DNA from: JAAXVQ01 sp964604705
GTDB lineage: Bacteria; Oederibacteriota; JAAXVQ01
Assembly (NCBI GenBank): GCA_964604705.1
Contig: CAZSAP010000002.1
Span: 186,001-250,000, forward strand
Direction of reading: 5' to 3'
DNA: 64,000 nt
Shown here: piece after piece, positions 49,827-60,155 of the stretch
Layout of the letters: each line of letters opens with the position of its first letter
Numbering within the stretch: the stretch's first letter is position 1
Notes under the pieces: model-generated
The model's database searches: none
What the model was told of the DNA's origin: nothing
Seen by the model: only the letters and a program-made list of their open reading frames with translations
Made by a program: the position numbers and the translations under genes

Positions 49827-51674
49827 CTAGGCCTTGGGCGTTTTCGCGGACGGCGCTTTCAAATGGATAATCTGGTCAATTTCTTCGCTGAGGATAATTT
49901 CTTTCTCCAAAAGCGTCGCGGCCAACTTGACCAGCTTGCTCTCGTTTTTCTTCAACAACTGCATGGAGCGATCGTACGCACTCGTCACGATTTTATGTAC
50001 TTCCGAGTCAATCGCCTGTGCGGTTTTCTCGCTGTAATTTTTTTCCTTCATCAAATCGCGCCCGAGAAAAACTTCATGATCCTTTTTTCCGAACGTCATG
50101 GTACCGAGTTCCTTGGACATGCCGTATTCACAGACCATGCGATGCGCAATGTCTGTGGCACGTTCCAGATCGTTGGAAGCCCCGGTGGAAATCTCGTTGA
50201 AAATCAACTGTTCGGCCGCACGTCCTGCCAAAAGCACGCTCACCTCGTTTTGCAACTCTTCACGCATGGCCAAGAACCGGTCTTCGGTGGGCAACTGCAG
50301 TGTGTAGCCCAATGCGCCTCGTCCGCGCGGAATGATGGACATCTTGTGTACCGGATTGGTCCCCGGAATCAAACGCGCCACCAAAGCATGTCCCGATTCA
50401 TGATACGCGATCACTTTTTTCTCACGATCGGAAATCACACGACTCTTACGTTCCGGGCCGGCCAAAACCCGCTCGATGGCCTCTTCCATTTCCGACATGC
50501 CCACAGACTTCTTGCCTCGTCGGGCCGCCAAGAGCGCCGCCTCGTTGGCCAAGTTGGCCAGATCGGCTCCGGAAAATCCAGGCGTGCGTCGTGCCAATAC
50601 TTGCAGATCCACATCGTCGCCCAGCGTAATGGCCTTGGTATGCACTTTTAAAACGCCCGCGCGCCCATTCAAATCCGGACGATCCACCACGATCTGCCGA
50701 TCAAAACGCCCGGGACGCAGCAAGGCGGGATCTAGAACATCGGGACGATTGGTCGCGGCCACCAAGATAACCCCGCTGTTGGTTTCAAATCCGTCCATCT
50801 CCACCAGCAGCGCATTCAAGGTCTGCTCACGCTCATCGTGACCGCCGCCCAACCCTGCGCCACGATGACGGCCTACGGCATCAATCTCATCAATAAAAAT
50901 AATACACGGTGCATTTTTCTTGCCTTGATCAAACAAGTCACGTACGCGCGAAGCACCCACACCCACAAACATTTCGACAAAATCAGAACCCGAAATGGAG
51001 AAGAACGGAACTCCGGCTTCGCCTGCCACGGCTCGTGCCAACAATGTCTTCCCGGTTCCAGGAGGCCCTAAGAGCAAAACGCCTTTAGGTATTTTTCCAC
51101 CCAACCTCTGAAACTTGGAAGGATCCTTTAAAAAATCGATAATCTCTTCTAGATCTTGTTTGGCCTCATCCACACCCGCCACATCGGCAAAAGTAACCTT
51201 GGGTTTGTTGGTGGGCGTCTGGAGTTTGGCCCGACTTTTCCCAAACGCCATGGCACCACCTGCGCCACCTTGCATTTTGTTTAAGTAATAAAGCCAGAAC
51301 GCAATAAAGGCAATAACCGGCCCCCAGGAAAAAAAGAAGGTCATAAGCAATTGACCTGTGGAAGAGGTTGGCAACTTGGTCGTGATACCCACATGCTGAT
51401 TGTGCAGGGTCTGGAAAAGCATGGGGTCATCCACGGGCGCCAAGAGCTTGAATTCGGAATTGTCTTTGCGCACACCTTGAATCTCTCGGGCCGATTGTTC
51501 TTTCTGGATGATCGTGACCTTGGCAATATCGCCACGGTCTACGGCTTGAATGAAATCACTGTAGGTGTACTGTTTATTCGCAGCTTGCTTAGGTGTATTA
51601 AAATAATTAACCAACATGATGACGACCACAAAAATAAAGAGCCAAAAAGAAAGGGTTTTCAGGGAATTATTCAC
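49827..51674 (-). CDS. ftsH: ATP-dependent zinc metalloprotease FtsH
   Basis: A 615-residue membrane protease. Two membrane segments (about 9-24 and 108-130) flank a periplasmic loop; the AAA domain holds Walker A GPPGTGKT at 203-210, Walker B CIIFIDEIDAVGR and the second region of homology ATNRPDVLDPALLRPGRFD; the zinc motif HESGH follows near residue 425. It degrades misfolded membrane proteins and regulatory targets. The usual upstream partners tilS and hpt are partly present: tilS lies 142 bases upstream. Confidence 0.97.
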   Translation of the reverse strand: MNNSLKTLSFWLFIFVVVIMLVNYFNTPKQAANKQYTYSDFIQAVDRGDIAKVTIIQKEQSAREIQGVRKDNSEFKLLAPVDDPMLFQTLHNQHVGITTKLPTSSTGQLLMTFFFSWGPVIAFIAFWLYYLNKMQGGAGGAMAFGKSRAKLQTPTNKPKVTFADVAGVDEAKQDLEEIIDFLKDPSKFQRLGGKIPKGVLLLGPPGTGKTLLARAVAGEAGVPFFSISGSDFVEMFVGVGASRVRDLFDQGKKNAPCIIFIDEIDAVGRHRGAGLGGGHDEREQTLNALLVEMDGFETNSGVILVAATNRPDVLDPALLRPGRFDRQIVVDRPDLNGRAGVLKVHTKAITLGDDVDLQVLARRTPGFSGADLANLANEAALLAARRGKKSVGMSEMEEAIERVLAGPERKSRVISDREKKVIAYHESGHALVARLIPGTNPVHKMSIIPRGRGALGYTLQLPTEDRFLAMREELQNEVSVLLAGRAAEQLIFNEISTGASNDLERATDIAHRMVCEYGMSKELGTMTFGKKDHEVFLGRDLMKEKNYSEKTAQAIDSEVHKIVTSAYDRSMQLLKKNESKLVKLAATLLEKEIILSEEIDQIIHLKAPSAKTPKA

Positions 51675-51816
51675 GTACTTCGTTCCTCCACTCGATCGGT
51701 CCTCAAAAGGTTTGAGAAACCGCTATTTTTCAACAAAAACCACTCTGGTCGGTTCATCCTAGCATAACACCCTAGCACTGGCAACCGCTTTATATCCTTT
51801 CCTTCGGGAATCCTCT

Positions 51817-53247
51817 TTATTCAAGGGCATTTCCCAGAGGCTTTATCCGCAGGCACAAGGCCTTTCGCGATCCGGCATCCAATTTTACTTGCTCGGCCAT
51901 CGGTCCGCGAAACACCCAAATCACCTCTTCGCCCTGTACCAACAACGGCCAGCGATCACGCTCCTCAGCCGGAATCTGCATTTCCATCATTATTTTTTTA
52001 ATGTCTTTATGTCGGCCTTGCAGCCCCAGCGGACACATGCGATCGCCCGCCTGCCTAAACCGCACCCGCAAACGTCCCGTCACTTTATCCGCATCCACGA
52101 GAATGCTTTCTGCATGTTTCGAGGACGCCTTAGCTCGAACCGGAACCGGACAAAGTTCACGTTCGACCCCATACTTCGGTATCCGGTTCAAACTATGTCC
52201 GGTTTTCTTCACGGCCGGAAACACCAGCGACATCTCGCGACCGTTCATTTCCGCGTGCCACCCTCCCGGCAGATCCAAGCCTCCCCGCCCTTGCAGACAT
52301 GCATTGTCCAAGTGCATAAGATGTTGAAAGGATTTTCCCGGAAGTCCGGTCCGATCCCAGATCAAAGCCAACACCTGCAACCGCAGTGGTTCAGCCACAC
52401 GAGTCCAGGTGCCACAGGCCCAGCGGGCCTTTACCCCGGGTTGTACCTTCACCCGTCGAACCAGGTATTTCTCCGCGCACGTTTCCAGCCAAGCTTGTTC
52501 TTTGCCCACGCTCTCTGCGGTTCGGCTGAGCACATTGCGAATTTGCGGGTTGAATCGCTTTTCCAGCAAGGGTAACAAGCAATGTCGAATGCGATTGCGC
52601 AGAAAGCGCACATCTTGGTTGGAGGCATCTTCACCCCATGCCAGGCGATGCTTGCGACAATAGTGAACCAAATGTTGCTTCGGTACCTGCAGCAAGGGGC
52701 GCAACAAATACAAGCCGCGGGGGGCGGACGGATGCGGGAACAGACGGGCCTCGGACATGCCGCCCAAGCCTTTCGCCGCTGTGCCGCGAATTAAATTTAA
52801 CAACAGTGTTTCCACCTGATCATCCTGGTGATGGGCCACCACCACGGCCTGGGCCTGCACGGCCCGAGCCGTCTCCAAAAACACTTCTTGCCGGACTTTA
52901 CGCCCGGCTTCTTCCAAAGATTGTTTTCGTGCTTGGGCAAGGGCCTTCACTGGAACAGCTTCGATGCGACAGGGGATATCCAGGCTTATGCAAAGCGCAC
53001 GTACTTTTTCCGCATCACGGTCCGCGGCTCGTCCACGCAAGCCATGATGCACATGAACCGCCACGACGTGAGCTTGGGGTGAGGGACGGCTGCGCGCCAA
53101 TGCGTGCAGCAGCGCCATGGAATCCGCACCCCCGGATACTCCCACCACCAGGGTGATCCTGGGCGACGTCCAGCGTTCCCAGATCCTTTCGACACAGCGC
53201 ATGACCTCGGCGTCAACGGAGTTTGGCAAAATCGCGCGTGCACTCAT
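51817..53247 (-). CDS. tilS: tRNA(Ile)-lysidine synthase
   Basis: A 476-residue N-type ATP pyrophosphatase. The PP-loop is SGGADS at 38-43, followed by the helical middle domain and the TilS C-terminal domain (LRVRFRQAGDRMCPLGLQGR). It converts C34 of the CAU tRNA-Ile to lysidine so that AUA is read. The ATG at 53247 is chosen; upstream TTG/GTG codons overlap the spermidine synthase-like gene and could be used. No strong ribosome site is seen. Confidence 0.93.
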   Translation of the reverse strand: MSARAILPNSVDAEVMRCVERIWERWTSPRITLVVGVSGGADSMALLHALARSRPSPQAHVVAVHVHHGLRGRAADRDAEKVRALCISLDIPCRIEAVPVKALAQARKQSLEEAGRKVRQEVFLETARAVQAQAVVVAHHQDDQVETLLLNLIRGTAAKGLGGMSEARLFPHPSAPRGLYLLRPLLQVPKQHLVHYCRKHRLAWGEDASNQDVRFLRNRIRHCLLPLLEKRFNPQIRNVLSRTAESVGKEQAWLETCAEKYLVRRVKVQPGVKARWACGTWTRVAEPLRLQVLALIWDRTGLPGKSFQHLMHLDNACLQGRGGLDLPGGWHAEMNGREMSLVFPAVKKTGHSLNRIPKYGVERELCPVPVRAKASSKHAESILVDADKVTGRLRVRFRQAGDRMCPLGLQGRHKDIKKIMMEMQIPAEERDRWPLLVQGEEVIWVFRGPMAEQVKLDAGSRKALCLRIKPLGNALE

Positions 53248-53269
53248 GAACAAGCCGACGTCAACCGCA

Positions 53270-54820
53270 TTAGTCCAAAAGGACTTCGGGCCCAAGCGTT
53301 GCGATCACCAGTTCACGCCAGCGTTTGTAGACCACACGATTTAAAAACTCAATGGGATTGTAATCGTCCGTGCAGACCGGTGCGGTTTCCCAGCCTTCAA
53401 TGACAACTTGCCGCGTCTTTAGCGAAACCCAATTGGTGTCGGTGGTGTTTTCCGCTGGCACGCTCCCGTCACCGGCGACATACAGGACGTTGGAGAACCG
53501 GTCTTTGGCCTCGCGAAAATAAACGTCGCTCCAACCGTAGGCGGCTTTCAGCGTTGCCTGCAACGCCGCCGTAGCGGTGCGGTGCGGGCCCATGACATAC
53601 CCCACAAAATTCACCACCACAATCCCGCCGGGGTTTAAAATACGTTTGGTTTCTTGGAAAAATTCCCGGCTGATTAAATGCACCGGCGTACTTTCGCCAA
53701 TAAAGGCATTCATAATAACCACATCGTAGCGCTTGGGGGTTTCCCGGACAAAGCGTCGCCCGTCGTCCAGGGTAATGTTGACCTTGGATGGATCCACATT
53801 GAAAAAATGTTCGGCCGCATAGACCACCTGCTTGTCAATCTCAACCACATCCACCGTAAGTCCTGCGGCGAGCATGGGGTGCACCAAACTCCCTCCGCCC
53901 AAACCGATCATGAGCACCTGCTTGACCTGGGGCTGATAGCGATGAATCAAACTGTTCATGTCGGCCACGTACGGCGGCAAAGCTTCGTTCTTGGTGACAT
54001 CTTCACCGGATTGTGAAACCCCGTCGATCAGCAGGATTCGCCCCATGGGAACATCGATCACTTTAAGCTCGCCGTACAGGCTGGTGCTTTTATGCAGCAA
54101 CTTCACCTGCGGATTGATCCAATGAGCCGCCGGTTCCTGGGGAAGCATCATAAAAATGCCCACGCCTAAAACCACCATCGCCCCAAACGCCCATCCCTTG
54201 CGGGCGCGAATCCATAAAAAATAAAGCGCTGGCAGCAGGAGCAACGCCAAACCCAAACCCAACATGATCAGACTCAGCCGAATGAACGGAATCAAATAAA
54301 ATCCCATCACCAAGGTTCCCGAAAAACTGCCCAGTGTGGAAATCGCATACAAAAGCCCCACCCGCGACCCCAGTTTTTCAAATTGATTGGTGTAAAGTTT
54401 GGTGGCAAAGGGCGTCACCATGCCCAGTAAAAACAGTGTGGGACCAAAGAGCAGTGCACCGCCCAGTAGAGCGCCCACGCGGAATCCGGCATGACTTACC
54501 CAGGTTAACACCGGTGTACGCAGCACGGGAATGAGAAACATCCACAACGCGGCCACTAAAATAATCTGGTACAATCGATCGGCATGCGCCTGTCCGTCGG
54601 CCCATTTGCCGCCCACCCAATACCCGCCGGCGAGTGAGAGCAGCGTCACTGTGATCAAGGCCGACCATACGTACAGACCCACGCCAAAAAACGGACCAAT
54701 CAGGCGCGTCCCCACAACCTCGAGCATCATAACCACATTGCCGGTAATAAAAATCGTGGCCAACAACACCCAGCTCGGAATGGAAACCGGCAGAGACATC
54801 TTCGGTTCCTGTTTCGTCAT
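53270..54820 (-). CDS. Spermidine synthase-like methyltransferase-fold protein with membrane domain
   Basis: A 516-residue fusion. The N-terminal half (about residues 10-220) has six or seven membrane segments of the MFS-like kind seen in fused spermidine synthase proteins (GTRLIGPFFGVGLYVWSALI, GMVTPFATKLYT). The C-terminal half is a Rossmann methyltransferase/spermidine synthase fold: VLMIGLGGGSLVHPMLA, VDVVEIDKQVVYAA, NITLDDGRRFVRE, and YDVVIMNAFIGESTPVHLI (the catalytic Asp of spermidine synthases is Asn here). Activity as an aminopropyltransferase is therefore doubtful. The ATG follows GAGGTGG. Confidence 0.85.
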   Translation of the reverse strand: MTKQEPKMSLPVSIPSWVLLATIFITGNVVMMLEVVGTRLIGPFFGVGLYVWSALITVTLLSLAGGYWVGGKWADGQAHADRLYQIILVAALWMFLIPVLRTPVLTWVSHAGFRVGALLGGALLFGPTLFLLGMVTPFATKLYTNQFEKLGSRVGLLYAISTLGSFSGTLVMGFYLIPFIRLSLIMLGLGLALLLLPALYFLWIRARKGWAFGAMVVLGVGIFMMLPQEPAAHWINPQVKLLHKSTSLYGELKVIDVPMGRILLIDGVSQSGEDVTKNEALPPYVADMNSLIHRYQPQVKQVLMIGLGGGSLVHPMLAAGLTVDVVEIDKQVVYAAEHFFNVDPSKVNITLDDGRRFVRETPKRYDVVIMNAFIGESTPVHLISREFFQETKRILNPGGIVVVNFVGYVMGPHRTATAALQATLKAAYGWSDVYFREAKDRFSNVLYVAGDGSVPAENTTDTNWVSLKTRQVVIEGWETAPVCTDDYNPIEFLNRVVYKRWRELVIATLGPEVLLD

Positions 54821-54861
54821 AAACCACCTCATGTTTATCCCCCGCGAAAAACGCGAGCAGT

Positions 54862-56700
54862 TTAGGGTAAGGCGTGACCTGCGCGCAACACCGCCAGTGC
54901 GATGTCCGCCTTGCCCAGCGGTGCCGAGACCTGCACGCCGTCAATCTGGGAACGAATGCTCCTCAGCGCCTCGCCGGCAATGGCAATGCCTTCCGCCTGG
55001 GCCTCGGGTCCGGAACCTTTTTGCTTCATGCGCTCCATAATCGGCGCCGGTACGCTGGCCCCCGGGACTTCGTTGTTCATGAACTCAGCGTTCTTAAAGG
55101 AGATCAAAGGCCATACGCCGGCAATCACCGGAATGGTGACATCCTTGATTTTCTCGCGAAAACGCAAAAACACCTCTGTATCAAATACCGGTTGAGTGAT
55201 CATGTATTCCGCACCGGCATCGATCTTTTGCTTAAGTCGTTCAAGTTCCTGGTCCAAATTGATGGCGCCCGGATTGACCCCCACGCCTTTGACAAACGAG
55301 AGCGGCATGGGAATGGGATTCCCACCCACATCCCGGCCGCGATTGAGGCGGCGCACGATGCGGGTCAAACCCACCGCATCCACATCAAACACAGCGGTGG
55401 CATCCGGATAATCTCCCATCTTGGGCGGATCACCGGTGATGATCAGCAGGTTGCGCAGTCCGGCAGCATACGCACCGAGCAAATCGGATTGCATGCCAAT
55501 GATGTTACGATCGCGACAGGCGTAATGCAGCACGGTCTCGATACCCACACGCTGTTCAATTAAAATGGCGATGACCAGGGGCGATAGGCGCGCCGAGGCC
55601 CGTGGCCCGTCGGGAATGTTCACGGCATCCACGCCCGCCTCTTTCAGCAAACGGCACTTGTCCAGTGTGGCGGTTGGATCGGCGCTGCGCGGCGGAGTGA
55701 TCTCCACCGAGGTGACAAACTCACGCGCCGCCAATTTCTTGCCCCAGGCGGATTTGTCCGCCAGCGGCAGCTCCACGGCCAAAATTTCACCCGGTTCGCA
55801 CACCTCGGCCACGGCATTCGGACGAGCCGGGAACAAGGCGCGGATGGCGGAGCGCATGGCCTTGATGTGCTCCGGCATGGTTCCACAGCACCCGCCAATG
55901 ACATGGGCCCCGGTTTGGATAAACCGCTTGGCATACTCGGCCAGATATTCAGAGGTGGCCATGTAGAAATTGCGCCCATCCACAGTACGAGGCGTGCCGG
56001 CATTGGGTTGGCACGAGATGGGTTTGGTGGTCAGACGAGCAGCCTGTTCCAACCAGGTCAGCATATCGGCCGGACCTGTGGAACAGTTAAACCCAATAAC
56101 GTCCACATCCCAGCAATTGGCTTCGCGCACGAACGTCTCTACCTTGGTACCAATCGCCGTCTCACCTTTTTCATTAAAACTGGCTTGCACCACAATCGGC
56201 AGCGTGCTTACGGCCCGCGCTTGATCCACCGCGACCTTGAGTTCCTTAATGTCCGAAAACGTTTCCAGCACCAACAGATCCACACCGGCCGATACCAATA
56301 CTTGAATCTGTTCCTTGAAATACCCGACGGCCTCCTCTTCGGAAATAGGCCCGAGTGGCTTGAGATAGGCACCCAGGGGACCCACCGCGCCGGCCACCAA
56401 AACCTTGTCTCCGGCCACCTCGCGTGCGAGCTTGACAGCGCTCCGGTTGATCGCATCCAACTGTCCGTCCAAGCCGAATTTTTTCAACTTATAGGCGTTG
56501 GCACCGAAGGTGTTGGTTTCGATCACATCGCACCCGGCACGAACATACGCCACATGAATATCGGTCACCATGTTGGGGGCCGACACATTCAAGGCCTCGT
56601 AACATTGATTGATGTACACGCCTTTTTGGTACAGCATCGTGCCCAAGGCACCGTCGAACAGGACCACACCTTCGGCCAATTTCGCTTTAAACGTCAACAA
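54862..56700 (-). CDS. Bifunctional homocysteine S-methyltransferase/methylenetetrahydrofolate reductase
   Basis: A 612-residue fusion. The N-terminal domain is a MetH/BHMT-type homocysteine methyltransferase: GALGTMLYQKG, NTFGANAYKL, and zinc ligands in DVIGFNCSTGP and VIGGCCGTMPEH. The C-terminal domain (from about 330) is a MetF-type reductase: REFVTSVEITPPRS, AVNIPDGPRASARLS, NLLIITGDPPKMGDYP. Together they make methyltetrahydrofolate and pass the methyl to homocysteine. There is no cobalamin-binding domain, so a separate carrier or direct transfer is implied. A TTG at 56700 is the probable start, after GAGGA. Confidence 0.93.
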   Translation of the reverse strand: MLTFKAKLAEGVVLFDGALGTMLYQKGVYINQCYEALNVSAPNMVTDIHVAYVRAGCDVIETNTFGANAYKLKKFGLDGQLDAINRSAVKLAREVAGDKVLVAGAVGPLGAYLKPLGPISEEEAVGYFKEQIQVLVSAGVDLLVLETFSDIKELKVAVDQARAVSTLPIVVQASFNEKGETAIGTKVETFVREANCWDVDVIGFNCSTGPADMLTWLEQAARLTTKPISCQPNAGTPRTVDGRNFYMATSEYLAEYAKRFIQTGAHVIGGCCGTMPEHIKAMRSAIRALFPARPNAVAEVCEPGEILAVELPLADKSAWGKKLAAREFVTSVEITPPRSADPTATLDKCRLLKEAGVDAVNIPDGPRASARLSPLVIAILIEQRVGIETVLHYACRDRNIIGMQSDLLGAYAAGLRNLLIITGDPPKMGDYPDATAVFDVDAVGLTRIVRRLNRGRDVGGNPIPMPLSFVKGVGVNPGAINLDQELERLKQKIDAGAEYMITQPVFDTEVFLRFREKIKDVTIPVIAGVWPLISFKNAEFMNNEVPGASVPAPIMERMKQKGSGPEAQAEGIAIAGEALRSIRSQIDGVQVSAPLGKADIALAVLRAGHALP

Positions 56701-56814
56701 CGGTAATATTCCTCTGGCTTTCTACCAATTAAAATGGTGATTTGAGAATTTTTATTTGTACTCCAAGTGACCCGAAAGTACAAGTGCTTTCCTGGCACCA
56801 CGTTGGAGACTTAC

Positions 56815-58458
56815 TTAAGTACTTGAGGGCGCCCTGTTCTTTGACGGTATCTTTGTGGACAGTCCAAAACATTTCCGGACCACGACGGGCGAGACCGGGG
56901 CGGTTACATACGACGCACCCCAGGTCACCAGGGATGAAACCGGCAAGCCAATGACAATTGGATCCACCAGGGCCCACATGGTTCCCTTGGCCAACGACGG
57001 TGTATGAAACAACCAGGTACAAAGCCCTAGGGCGGCCGACTCTTTTTCATGGACCAACATGACCCACAAGGCCCAAACAACCAAACCCGACAACATTCCT
57101 GCGATCACCCCGCCACGGGTGGCACGCGGAAAAAAAAGTGCGGCTACGTACATGGGCAAAAACACCACTCCGCACATGCCAAAAAACAAGGCGGTCGCCA
57201 CGGCCACAATCCCCGGTGGCAACTTGTACGCCAAAAGAATGGTGGCAACAAACGCGAAGAAAATACCCAGTTTGGCCAGCGGCACCGTACGCTCCTGGTG
57301 TTTCCCCTTCACCAACGCTTGCTGGTACACGTCCCTGCCTACTGCGGTGCCAATGACGTGGAACTGTCCACTCAGCGTGGACATGGCCGCAGCCAACAAG
57401 GTGAGCATGAAGACATATCCAAACCACTCGGGCATGGCGTGATTGATGTACATGGGGATTATCTTATCGATGTTGGGTTTGCCTGTGACCGAGTCCACGA
57501 CCATATCCAACGCAATCTTGCCCTCTTGTTGGTAAAAATAGAGATTGGTCAACGTCCCGACAACATAGGCCACGCCGGTCATCATCAAGATAAAAATGCT
57601 GCCCGGAATCAACGCCCGGTTTAATTCCTTTCCGCTTTTCACAGTCATGTAGCGAACCGCCAGCTGCGGTTGTGCCAAGACCCCAATGCCCACCCCGAGA
57701 ATAATCGAAGAGACCATTTGCCACCATAGAGGGGAGGCAAACCCCGGCATGGCGGTCCATCCTCGGTGTCCCTTCTCAATCAAGGACGGCGGCACCTGTC
57801 CGGCCATGTTGGTCAGGATTTGGTGACCACCCCAACCGCCTACTTTCACGTACGTCACGAACAAGAGGATCACCATCCCCAAAAACATAAGCCCACCCTG
57901 AAACGCGTCTGTGTACACCACACCCTTGAGCCCACCAAAAAACACATACGCCATGACCACCAGGGCGAAGATGAACAACGCCCATTGAAAGTTCAGGGTG
58001 AGCTGCACTTCCAGAAAACGCGCGCCGCCGATCATCACCGCCGCTGCGTATAAGGGCATGAGCACGGCTATGATTAGTCCCGTGAACCCCTGGATGAAGC
58101 GGGATTCAAAGCGACGCCCCAACAACTCAGGAAACGTATGCGCATCCAGCAACGCGCCTATGCGCCGGGTCGGCCGGCCAAACATGACAAATGCAATGAA
58201 GATTCCGATAAAGATATTCAGCATGGTCAACCAAAGCAACCCCATACCAAACATGGCCGCAGCCCCTCCAAACCCCACAATGGCCGAAGTGCTGATAAAC
58301 GTACTGCCGTAGGCCATGGCCATCAACACCGGATGAATCTCGCGCCCGCCGACCAAGTAATCCGCGGCGGTCTTCGTGCGTTTATACCCCAGCCACCCCA
58401 AATACCCGGTGACCAAGGCGTAGGCCGCAACAACCAAAATCAGGATTTGCACATTCAT
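56815..58458 (-). CDS. Sodium:solute symporter family protein, paralogue 1
   Basis: A 547-residue SSF transporter with 13 membrane segments. The opening YKRTKTAADYLVGGREIHPV, AYGSTFISTSAIVGFGGAAA and RRIGALLDAHTFPELLGRRF are near-identical to the downstream paralogue, showing a recent tandem duplication. Divergence is greater in the C-terminal third, where it ends in a Lys/Ser-rich tail. Solute is not predictable; relatives carry monocarboxylates, proline or vitamins. It starts 47 bases after paralogue 2 ends, with a weak ribosome site (CAGGGG). Confidence 0.93.
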   Translation of the reverse strand: MNVQILILVVAAYALVTGYLGWLGYKRTKTAADYLVGGREIHPVLMAMAYGSTFISTSAIVGFGGAAAMFGMGLLWLTMLNIFIGIFIAFVMFGRPTRRIGALLDAHTFPELLGRRFESRFIQGFTGLIIAVLMPLYAAAVMIGGARFLEVQLTLNFQWALFIFALVVMAYVFFGGLKGVVYTDAFQGGLMFLGMVILLFVTYVKVGGWGGHQILTNMAGQVPPSLIEKGHRGWTAMPGFASPLWWQMVSSIILGVGIGVLAQPQLAVRYMTVKSGKELNRALIPGSIFILMMTGVAYVVGTLTNLYFYQQEGKIALDMVVDSVTGKPNIDKIIPMYINHAMPEWFGYVFMLTLLAAAMSTLSGQFHVIGTAVGRDVYQQALVKGKHQERTVPLAKLGIFFAFVATILLAYKLPPGIVAVATALFFGMCGVVFLPMYVAALFFPRATRGGVIAGMLSGLVVWALWVMLVHEKESAALGLCTWLFHTPSLAKGTMWALVDPIVIGLPVSSLVTWGASYVTAPVSPVVVRKCFGLSTKIPSKNRAPSST

Positions 58459-58505
58459 GCTTTATAAGCCCCCTGAGTGGTTACTTCCTGGCTCAAATAC
58501 TGCAT

Positions 58506-60137
58506 TTACTTGGCGGATTCCGCTTGCGTGGTGCGCGTGGTTCCAAAACATTTCTGAAGTAAGGCTTCGGGCATCGGCTTGGTAGCCCACGATGCCAGCC
58601 ATGTGACCAGAGAGGATACGGGCAAGCCGATGACGATTGGATCCACCATAGACCACATCGTGCCCTTGGCCAGCGAAGGCGTTTGAAATAGCGCTTGGCA
58701 AATCCCCAAGGCTGCAGACTCTTTCTCATGGACCAACAACACCCAGAGTCCCCACACGACTAAGCCGGTAAGCATGCCAGCAATAACGCCCTTTCGCGTA
58801 GCACGCGAAAAAAACAAAGCAGCGACATACGTCGGCAAGAACACCACTGCGCACATGCCAAAAAACAGCGCGGTTGCGACCGCCACAATGCCCGGGGGAA
58901 GTTTGAACGACAAAACCATGGTCAAAACAAAAGCAAAGAAAATACCCAGTTTCGCCAAGGGCACTGTCCGCTCCTGATGCCGCCCCTTCACCATCGCCTG
59001 TTGATACACATCACGCCCAATGGCTGAACCAATCACATGAAATTGCCCGCTCAACGTGGACATGGCCGCGGCCAACAACGTTAGCATGAACACATAACCA
59101 AACCACTCGGGCATGGCGTGATTGATAAACAGGGGAATGATTTTATCAATATTGGGTTTGCCTGTGGCTGCATCGGTGACCATGGCCAAGGCGATCTTAC
59201 CTTCTTTCTGATAAAAGTAAAGATTGGTCAACGCGCCTACCACAAAGGCCACCCCGGTCATCATGAGAATAAAGATGCCTCCCGGGATTAAGGCGCGATT
59301 TAGCTCTTTTCCGCTTTTCACGGTCATGTAACGCACCGCCAACTGCGGTTGTGCCAACACGCCAATCCCCACACCTAAAATAATCGTGGAAACCAGTTGC
59401 CACCACAACGGTGAAGCAAACCCCGGCATGGCCGTCCACCCCAAATGCCCTTTCTCCTTCAATGATCCCGGCAACTGCACGGCCAAATCGGTCAATGCCT
59501 GATGGCTTCCAAAACCACCTACCTTAATATAAGTAACAACCAACAAAACAATCATGCCGAGAAACATTAAGCCGCCTTGAAATGCGTCTGTATACACCAC
59601 ACCCTTGAGCCCACCAAAAAAAACATACGCCACCACCACAAGGGCAAAGATAAACAAGGCCAGTTGAAAATTCATCGTTAGTTGTACTTCCAAGAACCGG
59701 GCACCGCCAATCATAACCGCCGCCGCATACAAGGGCATAAGCACAGCAATGATCAACCCGGTGAACCCCTGAATGAAACGAGATTCAAACCGGCGCCCTA
59801 AGAGCTCCGGAAACGTATGTGCGTCCAGCAAGGCGCCAATCCGACGGGTCGGGCGACCGAACATTACAAACGCAATGAAGATCCCGATAAAAATATTCAG
59901 CATGGTGAGCCAAAGTAACCCCATTCCGAACATGGCCGCGGCGCCGCCAAAACCCACAATGGCCGAAGTACTGATAAACGTACTGCCGTAGGCCATGGCC
60001 ATCAACACCGGGTGAATCTCACGCCCGCCGACCAAGTAATCCGCCGCGGTCTTGGTCCGCTTGTAACCCAGCCATCCCAGATAGCCCGTGACCAGTGCGT
60101 ATGCCGCCACGACAATAATTAATATTTGCAAATTCAT
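58506..60137 (-). CDS. Sodium:solute symporter family protein, paralogue 2
   Basis: A 543-residue SSF transporter with 13 membrane segments, sharing almost all of its first 180 residues with paralogue 1. The sodium-site region YGSTFISTSAIVGFGG and the later LAQPQLAVRYMTVKSG are the same in both. AGGAGG lies 8 bases before the ATG. A 54-residue membrane protein gene directly precedes it (18 bases), forming a transporter-accessory pair, followed by paralogue 1. Confidence 0.93.
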   Translation of the reverse strand: MNLQILIIVVAAYALVTGYLGWLGYKRTKTAADYLVGGREIHPVLMAMAYGSTFISTSAIVGFGGAAAMFGMGLLWLTMLNIFIGIFIAFVMFGRPTRRIGALLDAHTFPELLGRRFESRFIQGFTGLIIAVLMPLYAAAVMIGGARFLEVQLTMNFQLALFIFALVVVAYVFFGGLKGVVYTDAFQGGLMFLGMIVLLVVTYIKVGGFGSHQALTDLAVQLPGSLKEKGHLGWTAMPGFASPLWWQLVSTIILGVGIGVLAQPQLAVRYMTVKSGKELNRALIPGGIFILMMTGVAFVVGALTNLYFYQKEGKIALAMVTDAATGKPNIDKIIPLFINHAMPEWFGYVFMLTLLAAAMSTLSGQFHVIGSAIGRDVYQQAMVKGRHQERTVPLAKLGIFFAFVLTMVLSFKLPPGIVAVATALFFGMCAVVFLPTYVAALFFSRATRKGVIAGMLTGLVVWGLWVLLVHEKESAALGICQALFQTPSLAKGTMWSMVDPIVIGLPVSSLVTWLASWATKPMPEALLQKCFGTTRTTQAESAK

Positions 60138-60155
60138 GCTTGAGAGGCCTCCTGG

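Noticed and set aside
56793..56807. A TGGCAC-like sequence resembling a sigma-54 promoter
   Set aside because: The spacing to the second element is wrong (no TTGC at the needed distance) and no plus-strand gene follows it.
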